A program made the position numbers and the translations under genes. DNA of 64,000 nt from Hyphomicrobiales bacterium (GTDB taxonomy: Bacteria > Pseudomonadota > Alphaproteobacteria > Rhizobiales > Beijerinckiaceae): positions 82,929 through 146,928 of the forward strand of contig UBNE01000015.1 of NCBI GenBank assembly GCA_900466745.1. Reading direction: 5' to 3'. Of this stretch, positions 52,776-62,545 are shown piece after piece (positions within the stretch are counted from its first letter, which is position 1; each line of letters starts with the position of its first letter). A model generated the notes under the pieces. That model searched no databases and had not been told where the DNA came from. It was given only the letters and a program-made list of their open reading frames with translations.

Positions 52776-54331
52776 CGGAAGAAGCCCGCGCGGCCGGCAC
52801 GCACCGGCTCCTGCTGGCGGACGAGGCGGCGACCGCGCGCCTCGCCGCCGATATCGCCGCGATCCTCAAGCCCGGCGACATCGTCGCGCTCTCGGGCCAT
52901 CTCGGCTCCGGCAAGTCGCTGCTCGCCCGCGCCATCCTGCGCGAACTGGCCGGCGATCCGGCGCTGGAGGCGCCGAGCCCGACCTTCACCCTGGTGCAGA
53001 GCTACGACACGCCGCGCGGGCCGGTGCTGCACGCCGATCTCTACCGGGTGCGCTCGCCGGACGAGCTCGACGATCTCGGCCTCGTCGAGGATGTCGACCA
53101 GGCGGTGATCCTCGTCGAATGGCCGGACCGGGCCGGCGAGCGCCTGCCGGCCGGGCGGCGCCTCGACATCGTGCTCGACGTCGACCCGGACAATCCCGAG
53201 ACCGGCCGCATCGCCGACCTCGCCGGCGGCGTGCTCTGGAAGCAGCGCCTCGCCATCGCGGTCGCGGCGCGCCGGCTGATCGACAAGGCCGGCTGGGGCG
53301 AGGCGCGGCGCGACTTCATGCTGGGCGACGCCTCGACGCGCGCCTATGAGCGCCTGACCCGCCCCGATGGCGAGACCGCCGTGCTGATGATCTCGCCGCC
53401 GCGCCCGGACGGGCCGCCGATCCGCATGGGCAAGCCCTACAGCGCCATCGCCCATCTCGCCGAGACGGTCGAGGCCTTCGTCGCGATGGATCGCGGCCTG
53501 CGCTCGCTCGGCTATTCGGCGCCGGAGATCCTGGCCGAGGACCTCGACACCGGCCTGCTGCTGATCGAGGACCTCGGCAGCGAGGGCGTGCTCGACGCGG
53601 AAGGCCGGCCGATCGGCGAGCGCTACGAGGCGACGGCGCTGCTGCTCGCCGACCTGCACCGCCACACTTTGCCGACGATCCTGCCGGTGGCGGAGGGACG
53701 CGACCACATTATTCCCGACTACGACAAGCAGGCGCTCGCGATCGAGACCGAGCTGATCCTCGACTGGTACGGCCCGCATATCGCGGGCGTGAGGCTGCCG
53801 GCGGTGACGCAGGCCGAGTTCGGCCGGATCTGGGGCTCGCTCTTCGACGAGATCCTGGCGGCGCCGGCGACCTGGACGCTGCGCGACGTCCATTCGCCCA
53901 ACCTGATCTGGCTCCCCGGTCGGGAGGGCCTCGCCAAGGTCGGCATGATCGACTTCCAGGACGCCGTGCTGGGGCACCCCGCCTACGACCTCGTCGCCCT
54001 CGGGCAGGATGCCCGCGTCGACGTTCCGGCCGCGCTGGAACTCAGGCTGCTCGCCGCCTATGGCTCGGCCCGCCGGGCGGAGGCCCCGGATTTCGACCTC
54101 GCCGGCTTCGCCCGCGCCTACGCCATCCTCGGCGCCCAGCGCAACACCAAGATCGCCGGCATCTTCGCCCGCCTCGACAAGCGCGACGGCAAGCCGGGCT
54201 ATCTCAGGCACCTGCCGCGGATCGAGGCCTATCTGCGCCGCAATCTGGAGCATCCGGCCCTGGCCGAGCTGAAGGGCTGGTACCAGGCGCATATGCCGAA
54301 GCTGTTCGAGGCGTCCGGCGAGGCCGGCTAG
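52772..54331 (+). CDS. TsaE-AmgK fusion: tRNA t6A ATPase joined to sugar kinase
   Basis: 519 residues, two domains. Residues 1-160 are TsaE, the ATPase of the t6A37 tRNA modification complex: Walker A SGHLGSGKSLLAR (41-53), SPTFTLVQSY, and HADLYRVRSPDELDDLGL. Residues 180-519 are an aminoglycoside-phosphotransferase-like kinase of the AmgK type (MurNAc/GlcNAc anomeric kinase) with catalytic LRDVHSPNLIW near 370 and MIDFQDA near 393. Both active sites look intact. The fusion is, to my knowledge, common in Rhizobiales. It is translationally coupled to divL by ATGA. The expected next gene, murU, is absent here and is found at 47409 in opposite orientation. Confidence 0.92.
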   Translation: MTEEARAAGTHRLLLADEAATARLAADIAAILKPGDIVALSGHLGSGKSLLARAILRELAGDPALEAPSPTFTLVQSYDTPRGPVLHADLYRVRSPDELDDLGLVEDVDQAVILVEWPDRAGERLPAGRRLDIVLDVDPDNPETGRIADLAGGVLWKQRLAIAVAARRLIDKAGWGEARRDFMLGDASTRAYERLTRPDGETAVLMISPPRPDGPPIRMGKPYSAIAHLAETVEAFVAMDRGLRSLGYSAPEILAEDLDTGLLLIEDLGSEGVLDAEGRPIGERYEATALLLADLHRHTLPTILPVAEGRDHIIPDYDKQALAIETELILDWYGPHIAGVRLPAVTQAEFGRIWGSLFDEILAAPATWTLRDVHSPNLIWLPGREGLAKVGMIDFQDAVLGHPAYDLVALGQDARVDVPAALELRLLAAYGSARRAEAPDFDLAGFARAYAILGAQRNTKIAGIFARLDKRDGKPGYLRHLPRIEAYLRRNLEHPALAELKGWYQAHMPKLFEASGEAG

Positions 54332-54359
54332 AGTTTGCCGCGTTTCCGTGAAAACGCGG

Positions 54360-54455
54360 GTCATCCCGGACGGAGCGAAGCGAAGATCCGGGATCCATGC
54401 CTGAACCTCCTTCGGCTACGCTCCGGCATGGATCCCGGGTCAAGCCCGGGATGAC
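54360..54455. repeat. Interspersed palindromic repeat, family 1, copy C
   Basis: 96 bp, GTCATCCCGG (54360-54369) to CCGGGATGAC (54446-54455), with the inner CCGGGATCCATGCC / GGCATGGATCCCGG pair (54388-54401, 54425-54438). It sits 28 bp after the tsaE-amgK stop, the right-hand suspected inversion junction. Its left arm is nearly the exact reverse complement of the right arm of copy B (48262-48360). Confidence 0.9.
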
Positions 54456-54522
54456 CGCGTGGTTCCGTGCAAGATCGGCCCGCTCCAGCGAGGCCCGATG
54501 ATTCGAGCGATCGGAGCCGCAC

Positions 54523-54837
54523 CTACTCGCCCTCGCCGAAGCGATCCGCGATCAGCGCGCTCAGCGCCTGCAGCGCCTCGCCGGCCTCCGGCCCCTTGGC
54601 GACGATGGTGATGGTCGAGCCGATGCCGGCGCCGAGCGTCAGAACGCCCATGATCGAGGTGGCGCCCACCGTCTCGCCGCAGCGGCTCACCGTGACGTCG
54701 GCGTCGAAGCGGGCGGCGCATTGCACGAATTTCGCCGTGGCGCGGGCATGCAGGCCCTTCTTGTTGACGATCTGGAACTCGCCATGGAGGGCGCCGGACG
54801 GGATTTCGGTTTCGGGGCAGTCGCAGTCGTCGTCCAT
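54523..54837 (-). CDS. ptsH: HPr phosphocarrier of the regulatory PTS
   Basis: 104 residues. HPr fold with the active-site His in KKGLHARATAKFV (His30, equivalent to His15) and the regulatory Ser in SIMGVLTLGAG (Ser61, equivalent to Ser46) that HPr kinase phosphorylates. An extra 18-residue N-terminus rich in Asp and Cys precedes the normal fold. With EIIA-Man and HPr kinase encoded next to it, and no sugar-transport EIIB/C in the window, this is the regulatory PTS of alphaproteobacteria, which acts on ChvG/ChvI and carbon/nitrogen control rather than sugar uptake. Confidence 0.95.
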   Translation of the reverse strand: MDDDCDCPETEIPSGALHGEFQIVNKKGLHARATAKFVQCAARFDADVTVSRCGETVGATSIMGVLTLGAGIGSTITIVAKGPEAGEALQALSALIADRFGEGE

Positions 54838-54857
54838 CCCGGCCTTCCGCCCGTCCT

Positions 54858-55259
54858 TTATTTTCCGGCCAGCACGCGGCTGGCGACGGTGATGTATTTG
54901 CGCCCCGCATCCTGCGCGCTCGTCACCGCCTCGTCGAGTGTCTTTTCCTCGCGCACGCTGGCGAGCTTGATCAGCATCGGCAGGTTGACCCCGGCGACGA
55001 CGTCGACGCGGCCCGGCTCCATCACCGAGATGGCGAGGTTGGAGGGCGTGCCGCCGAACATGTCGGTCAGAATGACGACGCCGCGGCCGCTCTCGACCTG
55101 CTCGACGGCGGCGATGATGTCGCGGCGGCGGCTTTCCATGTCGTCATCGGGCGCGATGGCGATGGTGGCCAGGTTCGCCTGGGGGCCGACAACATGTTCG
55201 AGGGCCGCGCGGAACTCCGTCGCCAAATGCCCATGAGTCACGAGGACCAGTCCGATCAT
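54858..55259 (-). CDS. PTS EIIA component, mannose family (regulatory EIIA-Man)
   Basis: 133 residues, ATG 55259 with GGATGGA directly upstream. The phosphorylated His lies in LVLVTHGHLA (His9). The EIIA-Man fold blocks VVILTDMFGGTPSNLA and VDVVAGVNLPMLIKL are present. It accepts phosphate from HPr. In relatives it binds regulators rather than a transporter; no EIIB or EIIC gene is nearby. Lies between ptsH (20 bp) and hprK (113 bp) in the leftward chvI-chvG-hprK-EIIA-ptsH order. The longer open frame to 55469 overlaps hprK and is not family sequence. It corresponds to manX/ptsM in some annotations. Confidence 0.93.
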   Translation of the reverse strand: MIGLVLVTHGHLATEFRAALEHVVGPQANLATIAIAPDDDMESRRRDIIAAVEQVESGRGVVILTDMFGGTPSNLAISVMEPGRVDVVAGVNLPMLIKLASVREEKTLDEAVTSAQDAGRKYITVASRVLAGK

Positions 55260-55372
55260 TCCATCCAGCACCGGAGAGTGCCCATCGGCACCCGGACAAG
55301 GTGGCGGTTTATGCGGCAGGTGCGAAATAATCGCAAGCCACTTGCGACCAAAGGCGCCGAAATCATGGCCGA

Positions 55373-55858
55373 TCAGTCGCGGCCTGTGAACAAGTCGAGG
55401 GCCGCCAGCACCAGCCGCTCGTCGCCGGCACGTCCCGCCACGCGCAGGCGCGGCAGGTCGATCCCGCACAGGTTGTCCACCAGCTCCTCCGGCTCCGGCA
55501 TCCGCGCCGGCTCCTCGCCGGTCAGGTCGACGACCAGCCGGATCACGGCGGCCGGCGTCGCCGGCTCCGGCGTGAGGCCGAGGCCGCGGCGCTCGACGAT
55601 GCCTTCCAGCGGCGCCACCGGGCGGGCGATCAGCCGACCGCCCCGCGCCGCCAGCGCCGTCCGGTCGTCGGCGACGAGCCGGCCGAAGCGCCCGCCCAGC
55701 CCGGCGAGCCCGATCAGCGCCAGCGCGAGCGACGACTTGCCGCTGCCCGAAGGGCCGCGCAGCAGCAGCCCGGCCTCGCCGACGGCGATCGCGCTCGCAT
55801 GGACGCGCTCCTCGCCGGCCTGCCGCGGCGCCGGCTTGCGCACCGGGTCAGGCGGCAT
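55373..55858 (-). CDS. hprK: HPr kinase/phosphorylase, short alphaproteobacterial form
   Basis: 161 residues, containing only the C-terminal kinase domain, as is normal in alphaproteobacteria (Firmicutes HprK is about 310). Walker A GPSGSGKSSLAL at residues 35-46; LVADDRTAL is the metal/substrate Asp block; EPARMPEP replaces the usual C-terminal signature region. Phosphorylates HPr on Ser, tying PTS signalling to ATP status. ATG 55858 overlaps the chvG stop by 11 bp; the longer frame up to 56182 lies within chvG and is shadow. Confidence 0.92.
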   Translation of the reverse strand: MPPDPVRKPAPRQAGEERVHASAIAVGEAGLLLRGPSGSGKSSLALALIGLAGLGGRFGRLVADDRTALAARGGRLIARPVAPLEGIVERRGLGLTPEPATPAAVIRLVVDLTGEEPARMPEPEELVDNLCGIDLPRLRVAGRAGDERLVLAALDLFTGRD

Positions 55859-57641
55859 GCTGATAGGCGGCCGGCAGGCGGACGATGAAGCGGGCGCCGA
55901 GCCGCGGCGCCTCGCCATCGGCCCCGGCCGGGCCGAGCCGGTTCTCGGCCCGGATCGAGCCGCGATGCGCCTCGACGATCTGGCGCGAGATCGAGAGGCC
56001 GAGGCCGGAATTCTGGCCGAAGCCCTCGTTCGGGCGGTCGGTGTAGAAGCGCTCGAAGATGCGTTCCAGCGCGTGCGGCTCGATGCCCGGCCCCTCGTCC
56101 TCGACCGTGACCAGCACGTCGTTGGCGACGCGCGAGAGCACGACGCGCACCGTCCCCTCGGCCGGCGAGAAGGAGCGGGCATTGTCGATCAGGTTGACCA
56201 TGACCTGGCCGATCCGCGAATCATGGCCGATCACCAGGAAGGCGTCGTCGCCGAGCTTCTGGCTGCGGCGGTCGGCCGAGAGCTCGATCCTCGCCTGGCC
56301 GTCGCGGCGCGTCTCGTTCTGGATCGTCACCACCGCTTCCAGCACCTGCGCGACGTCGACGGGAGCGGAGTCGTTGCGGGCCAGCTCGGCGTCGAGGCGC
56401 GAGGCGTCGGAGATGTCGGAGATCAGCCGGTCGAGCCGGCGCACATCGTGCTGGATGACGGAGAGCAGCCGCCCGCGCGATTCCTCGGTCTTGGCCCGCG
56501 GCAGCGTCTCGACGGCGCTGCGCAGCGAGGTCAGCGGGTTCTTCAGCTCGTGGGCGACGTCCGCCGCGAAGCTCTCGATCGCCTCGATGCGGCTGTAGAG
56601 CGCCTTGGTCATGTCGCGCAGCGAGCCCGAGAGATGGCCGATCTCGTCGTGGCGGCTGCCGAAATCCGGGATCTGCTCGCGCGACTTGACGCCCCGGCGC
56701 ACGCGCTGGGCCGCGTCGGCGAGCTTGCGGATCGGCTCGGCGATGGTGCCGGCGAGCAGCACCGAGAGCACGATCATCACCCCTGCCGCCACGGCGAAGA
56801 CCTGGAAGATGGCGAAGCGCTCGGAGGCGATGACCGCGTCGATGTCGCCGCCCTGCGTCGAGAGCAGCAACGCGCCCTTCACCGCCCGGAAGCGCTGCAC
56901 CGGCACCGCCACCGAGACGATGGTCTGGCCGCGGGTGTTGACGCGCACGACGCTGGCCGGCGCGCCGTTGAGCGCGCGCGCCACCTCCGGATAGGACTTG
57001 CCGTTGGCGTTCTCGAAATCGTCATAGGCCGGCACGTCGGCGCGGCCGAGCTTGTTGCGCAGCATGTTCCAGGTGCGCTCGAGCAGCGGCGGCTCGTCCG
57101 GCTCGCCGACGCGCGGCAGGTCGAGGCGCAGCACGTCGCCGCGCGAATACAGGCTGCGCGAGTCGATGGTGAGCAGCCCGTCCTTGTCGTAGACGCGGGC
57201 GCGGGTCTTGGTCGGCGTGACGAGCCGGCGCAGCAGCGGCGCGACCTTCTCGGGATTGATCGAGAAGTCGAGCGGGTCGTCGGCGATGCCGGCGCTCTCG
57301 CCGGCCTGCAACTGCAGCAGCTTGTCCGGGTCGATGGTGATCGTGTCGGTCTCGACCGTGGCCGAGGCCGCGATCGCGCCGGCGATGATCTCGCCCTGGG
57401 TCAGCAGGCTCTGGACGCGCGCCTCGATCAGGCCCTCGCGGAACTGGTTGAGATAGAGGAAGCCGAGCAGCAGCGCGAAGAGGCCGCCGAGATTGAGCAC
57501 GACGATGCGCCGCGTCAGGCTGGAGGCGGCGCGCAGCGAGACCGCGCGCCCCATGCGGCGCCAGACCAGGCCCAGGCGGCGCCTCGCGGCCCCGCTCCAG
57601 CGATGTGACGACGCAGGCGCTTCGTTGTCGAGCGTTGCCAT
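55848..57641 (-). CDS. chvG: ChvG sensor histidine kinase
   Basis: 597 residues. An N-terminal membrane helix (about 40-60), a periplasmic sensor region (about 60-270), a second helix (about 275-295), a HAMP linker, then the DHp domain with the H-box ADVAHELKNPL (His364) and a HATPase domain (VNLIDNARSFSP; DEGPGIE; GLGLSISRQIVEAH). Senses acid or envelope stress and phosphorylates ChvI; in pathogens and symbionts it governs surface polysaccharide, secretion and carbon genes. It overlaps hprK by 11 bp at its 3' end and starts 88 bp after chvI. Gene order chvI-chvG-hprK-EIIA-ptsH is the conserved Rhizobiales one. Confidence 0.96.
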   Translation of the reverse strand: MATLDNEAPASSHRWSGAARRRLGLVWRRMGRAVSLRAASSLTRRIVVLNLGGLFALLLGFLYLNQFREGLIEARVQSLLTQGEIIAGAIAASATVETDTITIDPDKLLQLQAGESAGIADDPLDFSINPEKVAPLLRRLVTPTKTRARVYDKDGLLTIDSRSLYSRGDVLRLDLPRVGEPDEPPLLERTWNMLRNKLGRADVPAYDDFENANGKSYPEVARALNGAPASVVRVNTRGQTIVSVAVPVQRFRAVKGALLLSTQGGDIDAVIASERFAIFQVFAVAAGVMIVLSVLLAGTIAEPIRKLADAAQRVRRGVKSREQIPDFGSRHDEIGHLSGSLRDMTKALYSRIEAIESFAADVAHELKNPLTSLRSAVETLPRAKTEESRGRLLSVIQHDVRRLDRLISDISDASRLDAELARNDSAPVDVAQVLEAVVTIQNETRRDGQARIELSADRRSQKLGDDAFLVIGHDSRIGQVMVNLIDNARSFSPAEGTVRVVLSRVANDVLVTVEDEGPGIEPHALERIFERFYTDRPNEGFGQNSGLGLSISRQIVEAHRGSIRAENRLGPAGADGEAPRLGARFIVRLPAAYQHAA

Positions 57642-57729
57642 GCTCTGGATCTGTCCTCAGGCTTCTCGTCCGCTCCCGGACGGCCGGCCCGGCCGGCGGC
57701 TGGTCTGCTTCGCCCCGGGCGGAGCCGCC

Positions 57730-58431
57730 TCAGGTTTCCTTGAAGCGATAGCCCACGCCGTAGAGCGTCTCGATCATGTCGAACTCGGGGTCGACCTGAT
57801 TGAACTTCTTGCGCAGCCGCTTGATGTGGCTGTCGATGGTACGGTCGTCGACATACACCTCGTCGTCATAGGCCGCATCCATCAGGGCGTTGCGGCTTTT
57901 GACCACACCGGGGCGCTGCGCCAGCGACTGCAGGATCAGGAACTCGGTGACGGTCAGCGTCACCGGCTCGCCCTTCCAGGTGCAGGTATGGCGCTCGGGA
58001 TCCATGCGCAGCAGGCCGCGCTCCAGCGCCTTGGCGTCCTCGGCGCGGGCGGCGACGGTGGCGTCCTTGGCGCCGGCGCGGCGCAGGATCGCCTTGACGC
58101 GCTCGACCAGGAGGCGCTGCGAGAAGGGCTTCCGGATGAAGTCGTCCGCCCCCATCTTGAGGCCGAAGAGCTCGTCGATCTCCTCGTCCTTCGAGGTCAG
58201 GAAGATCACCGGCAGGTCGGATTTCTGGCGCAGGCGCCGCAGCAATTCCATGCCGTCCATGCGCGGCATCTTGATGTCGAAGATCGCGAGATCCGGCGGG
58301 TTCTGCTTCAGCCCGTCGAGGGCCGAGGCGCCATCCGTGTAGGTCATGATCCGGTAGCCCTCGGCTTCGAGCGCGATGGAGACCGACGTCAGGATGTTAC
58401 GGTCGTCATCGACCAGCGCAATCGTTGGCAT
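57730..58431 (-). CDS. chvI: ChvI response regulator, OmpR/PhoB family
   Basis: 233 residues. The receiver domain begins [17 protein letters not shown] (acidic pair at 8-10) with phospho-acceptor Asp52 in [10 protein letters not shown] and Lys in DFIRKPF. The winged-helix output domain ends with [19 protein letters not shown] and [12 protein letters not shown]. Phosphorylated by ChvG. ATG 58431 starts the family N-terminus; the frame is open much further upstream as shadow only. Divergent from the HugZ-like gene at 58606. Confidence 0.97.
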   Translation of the reverse strand: MPTIALVDDDRNILTSVSIALEAEGYRIMTYTDGASALDGLKQNPPDLAIFDIKMPRMDGMELLRRLRQKSDLPVIFLTSKDEEIDELFGLKMGADDFIRKPFSQRLLVERVKAILRRAGAKDATVAARAEDAKALERGLLRMDPERHTCTWKGEPVTLTVTEFLILQSLAQRPGVVKSRNALMDAAYDDEVYVDDRTIDSHIKRLRKKFNQVDPEFDMIETLYGVGYRFKET

Positions 58432-58605
58432 AAGGCTTTCGTCTCTGCTCTGTTGCAATAAACGGGTCCACTCCCCTGCGAGAGCGGCCAAAGGATGGCA
58501 GCAATCTAGCGGCTCGGAGGCGGATTCGCTATGGCTGAACGCCTGAACGCCGCAACTGTTCGCGCGCGAGGCGGCAAACCGGCCGCCAGCAGGGAAGCCG
58601 CACCG

Positions 58606-59388
58606 ATGACCGAGACGATCGCCCCCGCCGCCATCACGCCGCGCGGCCTGGAACTCGGCGGCGCGGCGCCGGAGGATTTCGAGCCCGTCGCCATGGCCAG
58701 GCTGACGCTGCGCAAGGCCCGCATCGCCGCGCTGGCGACGCTCGACCCGGCAAGCGGCTTCCCGCTCGCGACGCTGACCAACATCGCCACGGACGTCGAC
58801 GGCTCGCCGCTGTTCCTGGCCTCGAAGCTCGCGCTCCACACCCGCAACATCGAGGCCGACCCGCGCATCTCCGTGCTCGTCTCCTCACTCGGCAAGGGCG
58901 ACCCGCTCGCCAACTCCGCCCGGCTCAGCGTCGTCGGCCGGGCCGAGCGTTGCACCGACGCCAATGCCCGGCGCCGCTTCCTCGCCCGCCATCCCAAGGC
59001 GAAGCTCTACGCCGATTTCCCGGACTTCTCGCTGTTTCGCGTCACCGTCCTCGGCTTCCATCCCAATGGCGGCTTCGCGCGCGCCGGCGAGATCGCCACG
59101 GGCGAGGTGCTGCTCGACCTTGCCGGCTGCGAGGCGCTGGTCGCCGCCGAGGACGGCGCCGTCACCCATATGAACGAGGACCACGCCGAGGCTCTGGCGC
59201 TCTATGCGACCAGGCTGCTCGGCCTGCCCGGCGGACGCTGGAAGGCGACGGGGCTCGACCCGGAAGGGCTCGACCTCGTCTGCGGCGACGAGAGCGGGCG
59301 TCTGGTCTTCCCCGAGCGGGTCGGCGACCCGGCCGCGCTGCGCCGGGTGCTGGCGCAACTGGCGCAGGAGGCGCGCAACCGTCTCTAG
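58606..59388 (+). CDS. HugZ-like heme-utilisation / pyridoxamine oxidase-fold protein with DUF2470
   Basis: 260 residues from ATG 58606; an upstream ATG at 58531 (GGAGG 11 bases away) would add 25. The N-terminal split-barrel FMN-binding-like domain (about 25-160: [36 protein letters not shown], then [21 protein letters not shown]) is followed by a DUF2470 domain (about 175-255: [21 protein letters not shown]). This domain pair is that of HugZ heme oxygenases and of plant chloroplast relatives. Heme breakdown is the best-supported guess; flavin reductase-like roles are possible. Divergent from chvI. Confidence 0.88.
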   Translation: MTETIAPAAITPRGLELGGAAPEDFEPVAMARLTLRKARIAALATLDPASGFPLATLTNIATDVDGSPLFLASKLALHTRNIEADPRISVLVSSLGKGDPLANSARLSVVGRAERCTDANARRRFLARHPKAKLYADFPDFSLFRVTVLGFHPNGGFARAGEIATGEVLLDLAGCEALVAAEDGAVTHMNEDHAEALALYATRLLGLPGGRWKATGLDPEGLDLVCGDESGRLVFPERVGDPAALRRVLAQLAQEARNRL

Positions 59389-59792
59389 CAGCCGGCTGCG
59401 CTTTTGCGGAACCGCGGGTCATCCCGGACGTAGCGAAGCGGAGATCCGGGATCCATGCCTCAACCCATGCCGGAAAGGCTCCGGCATGGGTCCTGAGCAA
59501 GCCCGGGACGAGCCGCGCGCTTCCCGATAAAATCGGCATGCCCGAGTCCGCCGACGCGGCCGGGCCGACGGAGCGGGAGCGACATCCGCCGGCCCCTGTC
59601 CCGCGCCGTGGAATTCAATCGATTTAGGTCAAAACCGTCCGATTTTTGCGATTCCGGCGGGCTTGAGCGGCGTGACGCGGGGGCTTAAAGACCGGACACG
59701 GCCGCGAGGCCGCTGCCCGGGCCTGTCCAGAGGCCCGCGCGCATCCGTTCGACAACAGGCTGGCCCAGGCAGGCCGCCGCCGGAGGATTTCA
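59389..59792. other. Intergenic region with repeat copy D and pckA promoter
   Basis: 404 bp. It contains family 1 repeat copy D (59418-59512). From 59600 a less GC-rich stretch (GGAATTCAATCGATTTAGGTC, CCGATTTTTGCG) is the probable pckA promoter. A GGAGG ribosome-binding site ends the region. No gene is supported. Control of pckA by ChvI has been reported in relatives, but I could not identify a ChvI site. Confidence 0.45.
59418..59512. repeat. Interspersed palindromic repeat, family 1, copy D (degenerate)
   Basis: Starts GTCATCCCGG (59418-59427), with inner CCGGGATCCATGCC (59446-59459) in the same orientation as copy C. The right half is decayed (GGCATGGGTCC in place of GGCATGGATCC; CCGGGACGAG in place of CCGGGATGAC), so its stems are imperfect. 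Located 29 bp after the HugZ-like gene. Confidence 0.85.
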
Positions 59793-61403
<1,611 letters not shown>

Positions 61404-61425
61404 GGGTTCCTCAACCGCGTTGCGC

Positions 61426-61465
61426 GTCATCCCGGACAAGCGGAGACCCGGAGACCCGGGATGAC
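61426..61465. repeat. Interspersed palindromic repeat, family 1, copy E (short form)
   Basis: 40-bp remnant with intact outer arms GTCATCCCGG and CCGGGATGAC but without the inner GGATCC hairpin; the core contains GGAGACCC twice. It looks like an internal deletion derivative and forms a single hairpin 22 bp after pckA, where it may serve as terminator. Confidence 0.8.
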
Positions 61466-61507
61466 GCGATTTGGGATGGCTCGCCAAATCGGATAGGAGA
61501 GGCGGCC

Positions 61508-62518
61508 ATGGGCCGCCTCTTTTTCCTCGTGCTGAAGCTTCTCCTCACCCTCCTGATCCTCGGCACGGCGCTCTGGGGCGGCGGCTTCCTGTATTTCCGC
61601 CTGCCCGGCGCGATGGCGGGCGTCGCCGCGATCGGCTTCGGCCTCGCGGGGCTGGCCGGGCTCGTCGGAATCTGGACCAGCGATGTGCGGCTGCCGCTCG
61701 GCTTCGCCGTGCTCTTCATCGGCCTGCTGTCCTGGTGGAACGGCTTCAAGCCCTCGCATGACCGCGACTGGATTCCCGAGCTCGCGCGGCTGCCGACCAT
61801 CGCGCGCGAGGGCGACGTGCTGACGGTCTCGAACCTGCGCGACTTCCGCTGGCGCAGCGAGGAGGATTACGACCAGCGCTGGGAGACGCGCCGCTACGAC
61901 CTGTCGAAGATCACCGGCACCGACATCTTCCTGAGCTACTGGGCGGGCGAGTCGATCGCGCATCTGCTGGTCTCCTTCACCTTCTCCGACCAGGCGCCGC
62001 TGACTTTCTCGGTCGAGATTCGGCGCGAGAAGGGCGAGGAGTATTCGGCGCTGGCCGGCTTCTTCCGCAGCTACGAAATGGCCTATGTCGCCGCCGACGA
62101 GCGCGACATCGTCGGGCTGCGCACTAATGCCCGCCACGAGGATACCCGCCTCTACCGGCTGACGGCCTCGCCGGCGCAGTCGCGCGACCTGCTGCTGGCT
62201 TATGTGGAGGACGTCAACGAGCTGGCCGCGCGGCCGCGCTGGTACAACACGCTGATGACCAACTGCACCACCGTGGTCTATCACCTCGTCGGCACCGTGG
62301 CGCCGGAATGGAAGTTCTCGCTGCCGCTCGACCCGCGCGTGCTGCTCTCCGGCTATCTCGCCGGCTATCTCCAGCAGATCGGAGCGCTCCGGCAGGATAT
62401 CCCGCTCGACGAGCTGACGCGGCGCGCCCGCATCAGCGACAAGGCGCGCACGCTCTCGCTCGACGATCCGGACTTCTCGGCGAAGATCCGGGAGGGCGTG
62501 CCGGCGGCGCGGCCCTGA
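61508..62518 (+). CDS. DUF4105 membrane protein
   Basis: 336 residues. Two to three N-terminal membrane helices (about residues 3-75; MGRLFFLVLKLLLTLLILGT first) precede a large domain with the DUF4105/Lnb N-terminal periplasmic pattern: DFRWRSEEDYDQRWETRRYDLSKI near 115-138, then HLLVSFTFSDQ, SVEIRREKGEEYSAL, and YNTLMTNCTTVVYHLV near 247-262 with the conserved NC that may be a catalytic Cys. Function of the family is unknown; the Cys and His residues suggest a peptidase- or transferase-like role at the envelope. AGGAGAGG lies 5 to 12 bases before ATG 61508. It probably has its own transcript. Confidence 0.87.
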   Translation: MGRLFFLVLKLLLTLLILGTALWGGGFLYFRLPGAMAGVAAIGFGLAGLAGLVGIWTSDVRLPLGFAVLFIGLLSWWNGFKPSHDRDWIPELARLPTIAREGDVLTVSNLRDFRWRSEEDYDQRWETRRYDLSKITGTDIFLSYWAGESIAHLLVSFTFSDQAPLTFSVEIRREKGEEYSALAGFFRSYEMAYVAADERDIVGLRTNARHEDTRLYRLTASPAQSRDLLLAYVEDVNELAARPRWYNTLMTNCTTVVYHLVGTVAPEWKFSLPLDPRVLLSGYLAGYLQQIGALRQDIPLDELTRRARISDKARTLSLDDPDFSAKIREGVPAARP

Positions 62519-62545
62519 CGGGCCGCCCGCACCCTGCCCCGCGCG

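Noticed and set aside
54464..54520. Extra gene or tRNA between the repeat and ptsH
   Set aside because: Too short for a protein gene and no cloverleaf can be drawn; it is simply the ptsH 3' flank.
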